In this document: in pieces, positions 9,848-23,831 of the stretch
How positions within the stretch are numbered: the first letter of the stretch is position 1
Layout: each line of letters begins with the position of its first letter
The notes under the pieces: model-generated
Databases searched by the model: none
Told to the model about the DNA's origin: nothing
What the model saw: the letters and a program-made list of their open reading frames with translations, nothing else
Assembly: GCA_943704525.1 (NCBI GenBank)
Contig: CALSCQ010000410.1
Coordinates: forward strand, 1-30,857
Origin: Pigoraptor vietnamica
Lineage: Eukaryota; Opisthokonta; Filasterea
Direction: 5' to 3'
Length of the DNA: 30,857 bases
Position numbers and translations under genes: made by a program

Positions 9848-12751
9848 ATGGCTTCCGAGATGGCGTCCGTGTCGGTGCGGTCGCGCAAAGAGACCAGTCT
9901 CCAGCTCCGCATCGGCGAGGGGAAAGGCCTTCCGTTGAAAGAATCGTGAGTGCATCGGTACTTCAATCGTGTCGTTGTGTGTCATGTGATTCACTTCAAC
10001 CGTGTCGTAGTGTGTGTCATGTGGTTCACTTCAATCGTGTCGTTGTGTGTGTTTGTGATATCTTCGCGGGCTATCCTGGCGCTGAACGAAGATGTTTGCG
10101 GGCGTGCAGGACGGGCACGTGCAACCCGTATTGCCTCATCAAGATCGACAAGGAAGAGGTCGCCCGCAGTTCGACGCAATGGACGACGCAGATGCCGCAG
10201 TGGGGCGAGGACTACCACATGAATCTCCCGCACAATTTCGAGGAGGTGATCGTGTACGTTTTGGACGAGGACTTTATCACAATCGACGAGTTCATCGGAA
10301 AGGTCACTATCACGCGCGAGTCGCTCGAGCGAGTGCCCGGGCTGGAGCAGTGGTACCCGCTGTGTCCGGTGGAGGAGGAGGTGAAGGTGCGCGGCGAAGT
10401 GCATCTCGACATCACGCGCGTCGCCTCTGCCGGCGGGAAGGAACGGTTGCGGGTGAACGTAATTGAGGCGAAGGCGCTTCCGAAGAGGGATGGAGGCGCG
10501 GCGCCGGACCCCGTCGTGGTCGTGTCGTTGACGGACGCGGCGGGCTCGACAGTAGACAAGCAGACGGACGTGCGGAAGAAGAATCTGTTCCCGCGATGGG
10601 ACCAGAAGTTCGAGTTTGAGTATGCCGGCGCTGTGGGTGCTGCGGTCGCGGAGGGAGCCGGGGCCGGCGGCGCACAGTCGCAAGTGCCGACGCTCTCCGT
10701 GACGGTGCACGACGGCGCGGGCGGGGACGTCATCGGGACAGTGACGATGCCGGTGACGGACATTGATTTTGGCGCGCGGTCGACGGATCTGTGGTGTGCG
10801 CTGCTGCCGAAGCGGACGGGGACGGACCCGAAGACGAATCTCGGGTCGATACGGCTGAAGATCAAGTTTACGCAGGACATCATCCTCCCGACGCGCTTCT
10901 ACGAGCCCCTCATGCAGATGCTCCTGCAGTCGATCGCGTCCATGGCGACGATCCAGTCGGGCGCGATCGGCCTGCTGGAGGAGGTCATGACGGACCGAGA
11001 AGACGTCGCGCGGAGCCTCGTCAAGATATTCGATGCGCGCGGGAACCTCCCGGCCTACATGGACGCCGTCACTTCGCTGGACATTCGCAACACCGTCGAC
11101 CCGAACACGCTCTTCCGCGGCAACTCGCTCGCGACCAAGTCGTTCGATCAGCTCATGAAGCTGTACGGCCGCGACTACCTCAAGAGCACGCTGCAGCCGA
11201 TCGTCAGCGACGTGTTCGAGTCGAAGCGGTCGTGCGAGATTGACCCTGGCAAGGCCACTAAGGCCGACAACGTCGAGGCGAACGCCGTCGTGCTGCGCGA
11301 GCTCGTGGAGCGCGCGATGGAGGCGATCTTCACGTCGGCGTCCGAGTGCCCGATGGTCATGCGACGCGCGTTCAAGATCTTGCAGCACAGGGTTATGGAG
11401 AAGTTCGGCGGGCAGGAGGCGGCGAGCAAGGACATCAAGTACATTGCCGTGTGCGGGTTCCTCTTTCTCCGCTTCTTCGTGCCGGCGATCCTCGCCCCAA
11501 AGCACCACGGCATGCGCGACCAGCACGCCGACGCGACGACGCTGCGCACGCTGACGCTCATCGGCAAGACGCTGCAGACGCTCGGCAACTTTGGGAAGGA
11601 GGTCGGGAAGAGCAAGGAGGACTACATGAAGCAGTTCCACGCGATGATACAGGACAAGATGCCGCGCCTCAAGTCGTTCATCGACGCCGTCGTGAACGTG
11701 CCCGACGAGGAGCTGAAGAGGAGCGCACCGCAGGCGAACGACGCCGAGGCGGACCTTCCCGCACCGACCGGTGGATTGACCGACGCGAGCGCCATCAAGG
11801 AGGGCGTGCTGCTCAAGCGCAGCAAGGTGTCGTTTGGGCGCAAGTCGTTTGTGCGCCGGCAATTCCGCATGACGCCGCTCGCGCTCGTGTGCATGGACGG
11901 CGGCGAGGTGCGCGCTCGCATACGGAGGGAGGACATTGTCGCCGTCGAGAAGGTGGACGAGTCGGCGTTTGGGCGCAAGTTTGCCATGCAGGCGAGTTGT
12001 GACAGGACGCGTCCGCACATACGTCCACCCATACGCACACACACACACATATGCACGTACACATACGTACTTACACGCGCGCACACACAAACATAAAACG
12101 CACACAACTTTCATTCGAACGTGAAGATTTCAGCTGGCATTGCTGACTGTCTTCCTATGTGCCGTTTAGATCGTGTCGAGCAATCGCCACCACGCCGACA
12201 ACGTCCTCTACGTGTGCGCCGCCGACGCCAACGACCAGCGCGAGTGGATTTCGGCGCTCCGTTGGCTGTGCGGCAGCAACCCGACGATGCGCAGGGCATT
12301 CCACGCGGGAGCGTACGTCAAGTCGCGGTGGACCTGTTGCCGGTCGGCGGAGCGGGGCGCGGAGGGCTGCAACAAGGCCCACCCTTACGCCGTGTCGGCG
12401 CGCTTCCTCGTCGATTCGAACGTGGTGAGCGTGGAGAAGGAGCTGCAGCACATTTTCCGGCAGATACTCCAGGGGAAGGACAAGCTCACGCGGCACTACC
12501 TCGACGACGCGCCCATCGCCCAACCGTCGTCGTCTCTCTGCATCCCCGCGGACGAGAACGGCCAGCCGGGCGGGCAGATCTTTGGTGAGCCACGCACGCG
12601 CACCATTTCGGCGTTGAGCGCAACGGCGCTTGCTGCGCTGGACCCCGAGGTGCAGCGCGCGCGCCGCGTCACGGCACGCGAGCTACTGACCGTCGTTGAC
12701 GACCTGGACGCTGCCATTCGCAACGAGTCGCTGTCCAGTTCGATATGCTGA
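9848..12751 (+). CDS. GAP1-type Ras GTPase-activating protein (C2-C2-RasGAP-PH-Btk)
   Basis: It is predicted to switch off Ras (and perhaps Rap) at membranes. Exons 9848-9945, 10110-11991 and 12170-12751 join to 853 residues, close to human RASA2/RASA3 (about 835-850). Domains in order: C2A about 15-130, C2B about 145-283, RasGAP about 293-563, PH about 593-700, Btk zinc motif 705-727. The arginine finger is Arg369 in NTLFRGNSLATK. The FLR motif reads FLRFFVPAI, like GAP1 proteins (FLRFFAPAI) rather than the usual FLRLINPAI. The Btk motif is His705, Cys716, Cys717, Cys727, with exactly the spacing of BTK itself. C2A reads CNPYC where calcium-binding C2 domains have Asp, so calcium binding there is doubtful. 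The ATG chosen is followed directly by C2A strand sequence. Intron 2 uses a GC donor. The RASA2/3-like architecture is clear; the orthologue is not. Confidence 0.95.
9960..10057 (+). repeat. intronic minisatellite, three copies of a 33-35-bp unit
   Basis: Copies start at 9960, 9993 and 10028, each opening with ACTTCAAYCGTGTCGT followed by a TGTG stretch and, in the first two, CATGTGRTTC. It makes up most of intron 1 (9946-10109) of the RasGAP gene. Confidence 0.85.
11992..12169 (+). other. GC-AG intron in the RasGAP gene
   Basis: The donor reads CAG|GCGAGT and the acceptor GCCGTTTAG. Only this donor keeps phase 0 and joins the two halves of the PH domain (…FAMQ and IVSSNR…). The nearest GT (in GAGTTG) would shift the frame. 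The intron also contains a CA-rich stretch at about 12029-12095. Confidence 0.8.
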
Positions 12752-13176
12752 GAACGTTGTTTCGCCTCCAGCGCCCTTGGCGGGTGTTGGAATGCAAGCG
12801 CGCGCATGAGTGTGTGCGTGCGTGCGTGCGTGCGTGCGTGCACATATTTGTGTGCGTGTAGGTAGTAGAGTCGACTCCACGATTTCTGCAGTTGCTGTGC
12901 GTTGCGCCATTTCGCTTTGTCATCCATGCATGCTGCGCGTGCAATCTGAGCGTGTCCTATATACATTATAGATGTGAGGAGAGAGAGAGAGAGAGAGAGA
13001 GCACGCGCGCGCATGTGTGTGCATGCGTGTGTGTGTGTGTGTGTCCGTGTGTGTGTGTGTGTGTGCATGTGTGCATGCGTGTGCGCGTGCGTGTGAGTGT
13101 GGTGTGGTAGAACGCGCAGGCAGCAACGCGGGCGAAACGCAAACGAGAGAAAGACGGGCGCACGCAGTACCAAATG
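12752..13176. repeat. convergent intergenic gap with microsatellites
   Basis: The gap lies between the 3' ends of the RasGAP and PSI-domain genes. It contains (TGCG)n at about 12815-12840, (GA)n at about 12979-13001 and GT-rich DNA at about 13010-13100. No coding signal beyond repeat-driven open frames is seen. Confidence 0.8.
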
Positions 13177-14233
13177 TCAGGCTATCACCGTGTAACCCCC
13201 TCGTGCGCGGCAGAAGCACCGGTAAACGATGAGCGCACCGGCGACAAGCAGAACGACAAAGGCCGCGGACACGACCGCGTACAGCACCACCGACCGCACT
13301 GCGAGGCCAAAGGGCAATATGGAGTCATGCCAGGCGTCTCTTCCACGACTCGAATGGAAGCGAAAACGCGCACGAGTGTTTACAGGGCACGGAAATCGTT
13401 CTGCCCTCCTCGTTACGCGCCGCGCGCATTCGCGTCTTCTCGCAATTGTACCGCAACACACACGTCACTACGCCCAGCACGCGAGTGTGTATAACACGGC
13501 GCCACACACACTACTCACTCGTGCACTGGCCGTATCGCCAGTCGCCGCCACACGTGAAGCAGAGGTCCTGCTTGTCAATTGTGGCGCACATCGTGTTGTG
13601 GCCCGGCCCCGTCCACGAGCCGCTCACGCACGCGCCCTTGAAATAGGTCAGCCGCGTGTCCATCACAATCTGCAACGCGTTGCGCGATCCCCTCAGTCAG
13701 CCCAATGGGTGTGCGCGTACTGCTTTCAAGCGACCACCCCTTCTCCGCGCGTGCAGTCTCTTCCCCACTTCCACGACCTCGAGCAGACGCGCGCACGTGA
13801 GGGTGATGGGCGAACGAATAAAAAACAGGGCCACTCACATGCGGGTCCTCGCACCACACGCAGCCGGAGTCGTCCATGCACTGGTCGCACGTCCGATACG
13901 CAAGGAGACATTCTGCACACACGCAATGGCGGTTCGCATCAGACATCGCCAACGGTGGGCGAGAGAAAAGCGAGTAGAGATTGCAAGAACAGACGACATC
14001 ATTATACGGCCCCTGCGTGCACGTCGACGTGTGCACGTGCGTCTCTTGTGACTGTGAGGACGCGCAGCCGAAAGGTATGCATGCAGCCACGCACCTAGGT
14101 CGGAAATGGCGCGCGCAGTGCCACAGAGCGCGGCAACGGCAAAGGCGGCGATGGCGAGAACAAACGCAGACGGGCGAAAGGGCCCTCTCGCCCGTGCCCC
14201 TTGCGGCGCAGCGGTGCGCAACACACGCGCCAT
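13177..14233 (-). CDS. small PSI-domain type I membrane protein, PTTG1IP-like
   Basis: Four exons (14233-14095, 13912-13839, 13669-13519, 13298-13177) join to 161 residues. An N-terminal basic stretch and hydrophobic core (about 20-42) form a signal peptide. A cysteine-rich PSI-like module follows (about 47-120: ECLLAYRTCDQC, GCVWCED, WTGPGHNTMC). One membrane span covers about 125-147. The short tail RCFCRARGGYTVIA contains YTVI, a YxxΦ sorting-type motif. Order and size match PTTG1IP/PBF of animals (about 180 residues, PSI plus one span), a vesicle and plasma-membrane protein whose basic role is poorly known. The tail here is much shorter than in human. An imperfect-promoter feature upstream is the inverted repeat GTGTCA/TGACAC at 14339-14353. 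Exon 4's acceptor (CCTCGCAG) was chosen for frame and its pyrimidine tract, and is the least certain junction. Confidence 0.83.
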
Positions 14234-14420
14234 GACCGCCGCCCGCCTTAGAGTTGGAATAGAAGCTTCAAGGATATGTGCTAGTTATACGTTGCCGCGA
14301 TTTTGAGTGTGCGCGAGAGTACGAGCTCCGGAGCCGTCGTGTCACGATGACACACTCGGGATGTTGGGTACCATCTCGGGATTAACATACGGTGAGTGTT
14401 ACAATCGGCACGTAGGTCCT

Positions 14421-18520
<4,100 letters not shown>

Positions 18521-18976
18521 TTTCTCTCAGTCGAGGGCCCTTCTGCCGCACTCCGGACGGATAACTGCCGATGTGGCCGGTGTTTTGCGAATAAGGGGTT
18601 GACTGTAAGCTTGGATGCACACAGCGAGAAAAGACGACCGGACGGAGGGGTCCTGCACGCGGGCGAATTTCGGGCGCCCTCTCTCTTCAAGTGTGTTTCT
18701 GTATGCGTGCGAGCGCGCGTGCGAGCTGTGCGTGCGTGCGTGCGAATGTGTGCGGCACACTCTTTGTTGGTATTTTCGGTTTGCGCCTAACATCCACCTC
18801 ACACCATACAGTAAACACCCACTCTGCATTGCAGTTTCGCAGCGGAATTAACACCCACCCTATCCTCCACGCAGCCACTTTCATAGGCATAGAGTCTACA
18901 GTTGGGGTTAGGAACGCGCACAAAGGCGACCACGCCGGCGCAGTCGTTGCGACAACGGCGTGCGCGTTGAGCGAGA
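18521..18976. promoter_or_regulatory. divergent promoter region between GIT and the GH28 gene
   Basis: The start codons are 456 bases apart on opposite strands, so both promoters should lie here. A TGCG-type microsatellite lies near 18725-18745. I recognise no TATA box or other known element. Confidence 0.45.
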
Positions 18977-21446
18977 ATGACCCGCACGGTCCGCGTGCTT
19001 CTCTCCCTTCTTGCCTGTGCGTCCCTTGTGGGAGCGACGCACTCGGCCGCAGTGCCTCGTGTGTGCGATGTGACCGAGTATGGTGCTGTCGGCGACGGCC
19101 GCACATACGATACTGTCGGCATCCAGGAAGCGATCGACGCGTGCGCGGCGAGCGGCGGTGGGACTGTTGTCTTCCCGACGGGACGCAAGTTCCTCACCGC
19201 AACGCTGTTCGTCAAATCGCACGTTGAGCTGCGGATAGAGAGGTACTTGTTGTTCTCGTGTGTCGTATGTCCTTAGTGCCTGCAGCGACTGTGTGCGTGC
19301 GTGCGTGCGATCGAACCATAATAATTATTTTTTTGCCCGCAGTGGCGCTGTTGTGCTGGGCGGCGACCAGCGCGAGGACTATCCAAAGGAGAGGGACCGC
19401 TGGTACGTCATTCTAGCCGAAGATGCAACCGACGTGGCCATCACGGGGGGCGGCACGATCGACGGCCAGGCGCTCAAGTGCGTTTTCCCTTTACTCGCAT
19501 TCTCCCATTCGCGTCTATTGTGCCGCGCCTGTCAGGCGTTGAAGTGGGGTTTCCCGTTTACTCGTATATTGGCACATTCGCATCTATTGCGTCGCGCGTT
19601 GCTCATGCTGCCGGTGTGCACTGTACGGTGTAGTTATGTGCTCGAGCGCAACCCTCACAAGTACGTCATGCGGGAGTGGACGGGTCCGGACTGCACCGGC
19701 GAGTGCCGCCCGCGCCTCGTCGGGTTTGTGCGGTCCCGCCGCATCCGCGTGTCGGACGTACACCTCGTGCAACCGGCATACTGGTGCGTGTGTTGATTTG
19801 TGTTCGTGGACGAGAGGGCGAAGTGGGAGTGTGGGGAACAAGTGTTGTGGGTTGTGTTTGTTAACGGGAAAGTGCAGCTGGTGTGGCTTGCTCGTAGCTG
19901 CTTGCGTGTCCGCCGTGCTTATCGTCGTGCGTGAGTGCGTGCATCGGCGCAGGTGCCTTCACTTTGTCGCGTCGTCCGACATTGACGTGAGTCGCGTGAC
20001 GATATTCGGCGACTTTAACATTCCGAACAACGACGGTATAGACATTGACAGCAGCGCACGCGTCCGCATATCCGAGTGCGACATTGACGTGGGTGAAACA
20101 CCGCACGCGTGCACACGCATCGCACACACTTCTCGCACGCATACCCAGGCATCATTCGCGCAGTCGCTAACTCATTCGAGCAGGCATATGCGCGCGCGCA
20201 CGCACCCTCACGCACGCACGCTGTTGACACGCTCTCCTGCATCGCGTTGCAGACTGGCGACGACGGCATATGCCCGAAGACGTCGACAGCTCCCACGGAG
20301 GACGTGCACGTCTCTCGCTGCCGCATTCGCTCGAAATCGGGCGCGATCAAGTTTGGCAGCGCGTCCGTCTACGACTTTCGGCGGCTGCGCTTTGAGGACA
20401 TTGTCATTGCGGTGCGATTGCGCGCAACGAGTCATCGTTCATTTGTGTGTGCGTGTGTGCGTCGTCGTCGCAACGTCGCTATCGACAGACCACACGACGT
20501 GCGATATGTGCAGAACCGCTCCCCACTCCACTCCTGTGCAAACTCCACTGTAAGTGCGCGTGATAATTTATCTGCCACTCGCTGGACGCAGGGGTCCCAC
20601 CGCGGCCTTGGCTTCCAACTGCGCGACAACGGCAGCGCATACGACATTGCCTTCGAGAACATCCGCGTCGAGACGCGCCTTTACGATCCCGTGGGTATTG
20701 TTCGATCCGCCGCCTTCTCGCCCTCTCGCCGCACCTGCGTTTGTTTCTGTCCAATAATTACCGACGCACTGGTCCGTTTTCCCTCCAGTCGTGGTGGGGC
20801 CGCGCTGAGCCAATCTACTTGTCCGTGTTTCCGCGCAACAACGCAACGGCGGTGAGTTTGTCACTTTGCCTCGTGGCTCCGGACGTATGGATTGGATGCT
20901 CGTTAGTGCGTGTGTTCACAAAGGCTGCGAGCAATGGTTTTCCAAGCGATCCGTCGCCTATTGACATCCGAAGTAACGTGCCCTCGCGTCACTCGCATTC
21001 ACAGGTCGGTGCCATCGAACGCGTGTCCTTTCGCAACATTTCGTGCGCTTCGGAGAACGGCGCCTTCATCTCCGGCGGTTTGCTCGGCGACCGCGCGAAC
21101 GTCCGCGACATTCTGCTCGAAAACGTGCACGTCACTCTAGCGCAGCACTCGCCGTACGCCGTGTGCCAGCACGATTACCGCCCGAGCGATGTGAGTGAGC
21201 TTTCGTTCGCTGGCTGCGTGCATGCCTTCTTACGCTCCTCCCATTCTACGACTGCGGCAGATTGCTGGGCTCGTGGACCACGCGACTTCCGCGCTGTTCA
21301 TCGAGTCTGCTGAGGGCATCGCCGTCGTGGACTCGTCGTTTGGAATGGACCTGGCTGCGAGGAGTGCGTGCTGGGGTGCGCCGTACGACACAAGGGCGGG
21401 GAGCGTGCGGGATGTCGTTCTCGACCACACCACGTTCAATGGATGA
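18977..21446 (+). CDS. secreted GH28 glycosidase (polygalacturonase/rhamnogalacturonase-like)
   Basis: Predicted to hydrolyse pectin-type galacturonan outside the cell or in a food vacuole. Nine exons (18977-19242, 19343-19477, 19634-19783, 19953-20088, 20253-20411, 20592-20690, 20789-20851, 21005-21190, 21261-21446) join to 459 residues, a normal GH28 length. A signal peptide (about 1-24, hydrophobic LLSLLACASLVGA) precedes the N-terminal GAVGDGRTYDT block. The parallel beta-helix carries NNDGID (Asp211) and TGDDGIC (Asp232, Asp233). The 21-residue spacing equals that of the catalytic Asp180/Asp201/Asp202 of fungal polygalacturonase II. Where classical enzymes have GHG the sequence reads SKSGAIKFGS, and later SHRGLGFQLRD and SWWGRAEPI, as in the non-classical bacterial/plant GH28 group. 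The substrate is therefore uncertain. The 5' part contains a tandem duplication at the exon 2 donor (see the 66-bp repeat). Confidence 0.93.
19467..19598 (+). repeat. 66-bp tandem duplication spanning a 5' splice site
   Basis: Copy 1 (19467-19532) covers the last 11 bases of GH28 exon 2 and the start of intron 2. Copy 2 (19533-19598) follows directly. They are roughly three-quarters identical; both start CAGGCG and end in a TCTATTGYGYCGCGC block. Each contains a donor: AA|GTGCGT at 19478 and AA|GTGGGG at 19544, exactly 66 bases apart. Confidence 0.85.
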
Positions 21447-21959
21447 GACGATACTGGACGGACGCGTACGATTGGCATGTGCTAGACTACAGGTCGCGTA
21501 CCTGTCAGCACCGCACTTTTTTAACGAGTCGAGTGCTTGTGCAAATGGTCCGTCAGTGACGGGAACGCGTGGCGCTATGGGGCGCACCCGCGGCATCCCA
21601 ATACACTCGTGTGAAAATTTGCACATTGCCCAGGAGAAAAAAATAAGCTTGTGTGCCGCTCTTATTGACCAAATCGAGATAGGCCTCTTCTGCACCATCG
21701 CATCCTCTTCTTCTCTGAACACACTGCATTGCGTTGTGTGTGCCACACGAGAGAAAGACCGACGCAACGCAGCCGCAAAGAGCACGAAGACATGACAATA
21801 CGGCACGCGTTCATTATCAGACACGCTACACACGGCGGCAACGAAACGGGTCTACTTGAAGGGTACGCCGCGTGCCAGCACAATTACCGCCCGAGCGATG
21901 TGAGTGAGCTGAACGTTCATAATATCGGACACGCTACACGCGGCGGCAACGAAACGGGT
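21447..21959. other. convergent intergenic region with patchwork duplications
   Basis: This holds the 3' ends of the GH28 and methyltransferase genes. A hairpin (ACAGGT/ACCTGT, 21489-21505) lies near the GH28 end. From 21809 on the DNA is built of small duplicated blocks, listed separately. No further gene is seen. Confidence 0.7.
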
Positions 21960-21970
21960 CTACTTGAAGG
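21809..21970. repeat. duplicated methyltransferase 3' end around a captured GH28 fragment
   Basis: Block A (21809-21862) and block A' (21915-21970) are nearly identical. A' contains the methyltransferase stop codon and its last codons (reverse strand), and A is a second copy just downstream of that gene. Between them, 21864-21910 repeats 47 bases of the GH28 gene (21155-21201) with only two differences: 36 bases of exon 8 plus the first 11 bases of intron 8, in the same orientation. Confidence 0.9.
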
Positions 21971-23033
21971 CGACCCAGGTGGGGAACATGTTGCACCTGT
22001 CCGGATACACCACAATGTCCCGAAAGCCGGCTTCCTCGAGGAGGCGCGTCGTCTGCGCACGCGTGCGCGCGTACGCCACCCACATCGCCTGCACGATGAC
22101 CGGGACGAAGATCTGCTCCACCAGAATGTCCTCCTTCGGCACGAGGTCCTTCTTCCACTCGTCCTTCGTCATCGTCTGCGACACGACAAACGCGCCGCCA
22201 TCTTTGAGCGATGCGCGCACGTTCCTGAAGAACTGCAGGCACTCGGCGTCCGTGAGATACATGACGAGCCCCGCCGAGTGCAGGACGTCGAGCGAGCCGC
22301 AGACCGCCCCGTCCGACGCGTTCACCGCAAACCCTTCTCGCAACGCATCCCCAAGAAGATATTTGATCGAGCCGCCCGCAGATGCCAGGCGCTTGTCGAC
22401 GCCGAGTTCCGCCGCGAACTCTGCCGCGCCCGTGAGGGCATCCTTGTCGAGGTCGATACCGAGGATGTGCGCGCGATTGCCCACGCCGGCATAGTCGATA
22501 GCGAGGAGATCCCGCATCCGTCCGCACGGCAGAGACGCAACTTGCATATCGGGACGCGCGATGAGACGGGTTAGCTGCTCGCGCTCGATTCCAAAGCGCT
22601 CCTGCGCCGCCCTGAAGACCGGCGAGGTCGAGAAGATGCGGTCCGCCGTCGGCGCCGCCGCCACCGTTCCGTCCTTTCCTCGGCGAATGGCGTCCATCCA
22701 CTCGGGGTCAAACAGATAATCCGTCTTGCGCCAATTGAGTCCTCTGTGGAGCAAAACATAGCGCGCCAACATGGACTTCGCCGCGAGTTCTGCGAGCGCG
22801 AGAAAAAACGTGATGGGGTCGTCGCCAGTCGGGAGGGACACATTCTCGGGCATCGCGCGATGCCCGTCGAAGAGATGCGCGTCCCGAATCGCCTTGATGG
22901 CCTCGGAAACAGAGCCGTTGAAATTGGACTTCAGACGGGCCTCTATGGCCTGCACGTCCACGCGTCGGATGCGCTCGATTGCAGCCTCGAGCAGGGCGGC
23001 ATCGTCGCCGTCGCTGTGCGATTTGATTGACAT
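21960..23033 (-). CDS. class I SAM-dependent methyltransferase, intronless
   Basis: One uninterrupted exon encodes 357 residues from ATGTCAATC; an upstream in-frame extension has no ATG. The N-terminal 150 residues are helical and unfamiliar. The Rossmann part starts with motif I at about 166-176 (ASLPCGRMRDLL, a PCG variant of the glycine loop), then GIDLDKDAL (acidic residue about 194), GSLDVLHSAGLVMYL (about 247-260) and LKDGGAFVVSQ (about 276-285). It ends in a typical beta-strand hairpin, DRCNMFPTWVAFK. The substrate cannot be read from the sequence. It is the only complete gene here without introns, which fits recent acquisition or retroposition, although base composition is like its neighbours. 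It is divergent from the serine dehydratase gene. Confidence 0.88.
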   Translation of the reverse strand: MSIKSHSDGDDAALLEAAIERIRRVDVQAIEARLKSNFNGSVSEAIKAIRDAHLFDGHRAMPENVSLPTGDDPITFFLALAELAAKSMLARYVLLHRGLNWRKTDYLFDPEWMDAIRRGKDGTVAAAPTADRIFSTSPVFRAAQERFGIEREQLTRLIARPDMQVASLPCGRMRDLLAIDYAGVGNRAHILGIDLDKDALTGAAEFAAELGVDKRLASAGGSIKYLLGDALREGFAVNASDGAVCGSLDVLHSAGLVMYLTDAECLQFFRNVRASLKDGGAFVVSQTMTKDEWKKDLVPKEDILVEQIFVPVIVQAMWVAYARTRAQTTRLLEEAGFRDIVVYPDRCNMFPTWVAFK

Positions 23034-23306
23034 TGTAGCAACAATGGTCGCGTCTGTGTGAGAGAAACTTTGTGCGTGCGTGCGTGCGTGCCCAGAGAGA
23101 AGCAATAGGGCGCCTTTTATGTCCGCGTTGGCGTGTGTGCGTCAAAACGTTGGGTGTGCCAGCGCGCATGTTGGCAGGTGCGCGGCTATTTTTGGGGTGT
23201 GTCCGGACTTGGTGCACGTGTCCAGCAACAGCATCGGAGTTTCAGAAAAGCGAGTCCTTTCGCACAGCTGTGAATGTGCATTTGGGAACAGACTCTGCTT
23301 GATACC
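23034..23306. promoter_or_regulatory. divergent promoter region between methyltransferase and SDS genes
   Basis: Only 273 bases separate the two start codons on opposite strands. A short TGCG repeat lies at about 23073-23090, and an E-box-type CACGTG lies within GGTGCACGTGTCC near 23215. No further element is recognised. Confidence 0.45.
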
Positions 23307-23799
23307 ATGAAGAGCACACGGTGCGTATTGTCAGTGGCGCCTGCTGCGCGAAAGAAAGGCGCTTTCCCTCACACTTCCGTCTGACCCTCCGACGTACACC
23401 TGGCAGCCCACTCCACGTGCACACGCCGCTGTTCCAGAGCATCCCCGTGAGCGCCATCGCAGGTCGCCCCGTTTACCTCAAGTTCGACAATGTGCAACCG
23501 TCCGGCAGCTTCAAAATTCGCGGCATTGGGGAGCTCTGCCAGCGCGCGGCTGCGCGAGGGTGCACGGAGATTGTGAGCTCGTCCGGTGGGTTGCTTAATC
23601 GCAAGCACGCAGCGTCCGCAACAAACGACGCGTCTCCTTGTATGCCTTTCAGTGTTGCTGTGCTTTATGAGATGTGCATGCACGCTATTCAATCTGCGAT
23701 TGGATTGGGCTCAGCACAGGTGGTAATGCGGGGTATGCTGCCGCTTACGCTGGGCGGATGCTCGGAATGCGCGTGACGGTTGTCGTACCGGAAACCACG

Positions 23800-23831
<32 letters not shown>

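Noticed and set aside
9991-12114. 707-codon open frame on the minus strand opposite the RasGAP gene
   Set aside because: It is a shadow frame caused by GC-rich third positions. It crosses both introns and is rich in Arg, His and Leu without any domain.
21447-21808. Possible extra small gene after GH28
   Set aside because: Open frames there are short, overlap on both strands, and match no family; one begins inside the last GH28 exon.
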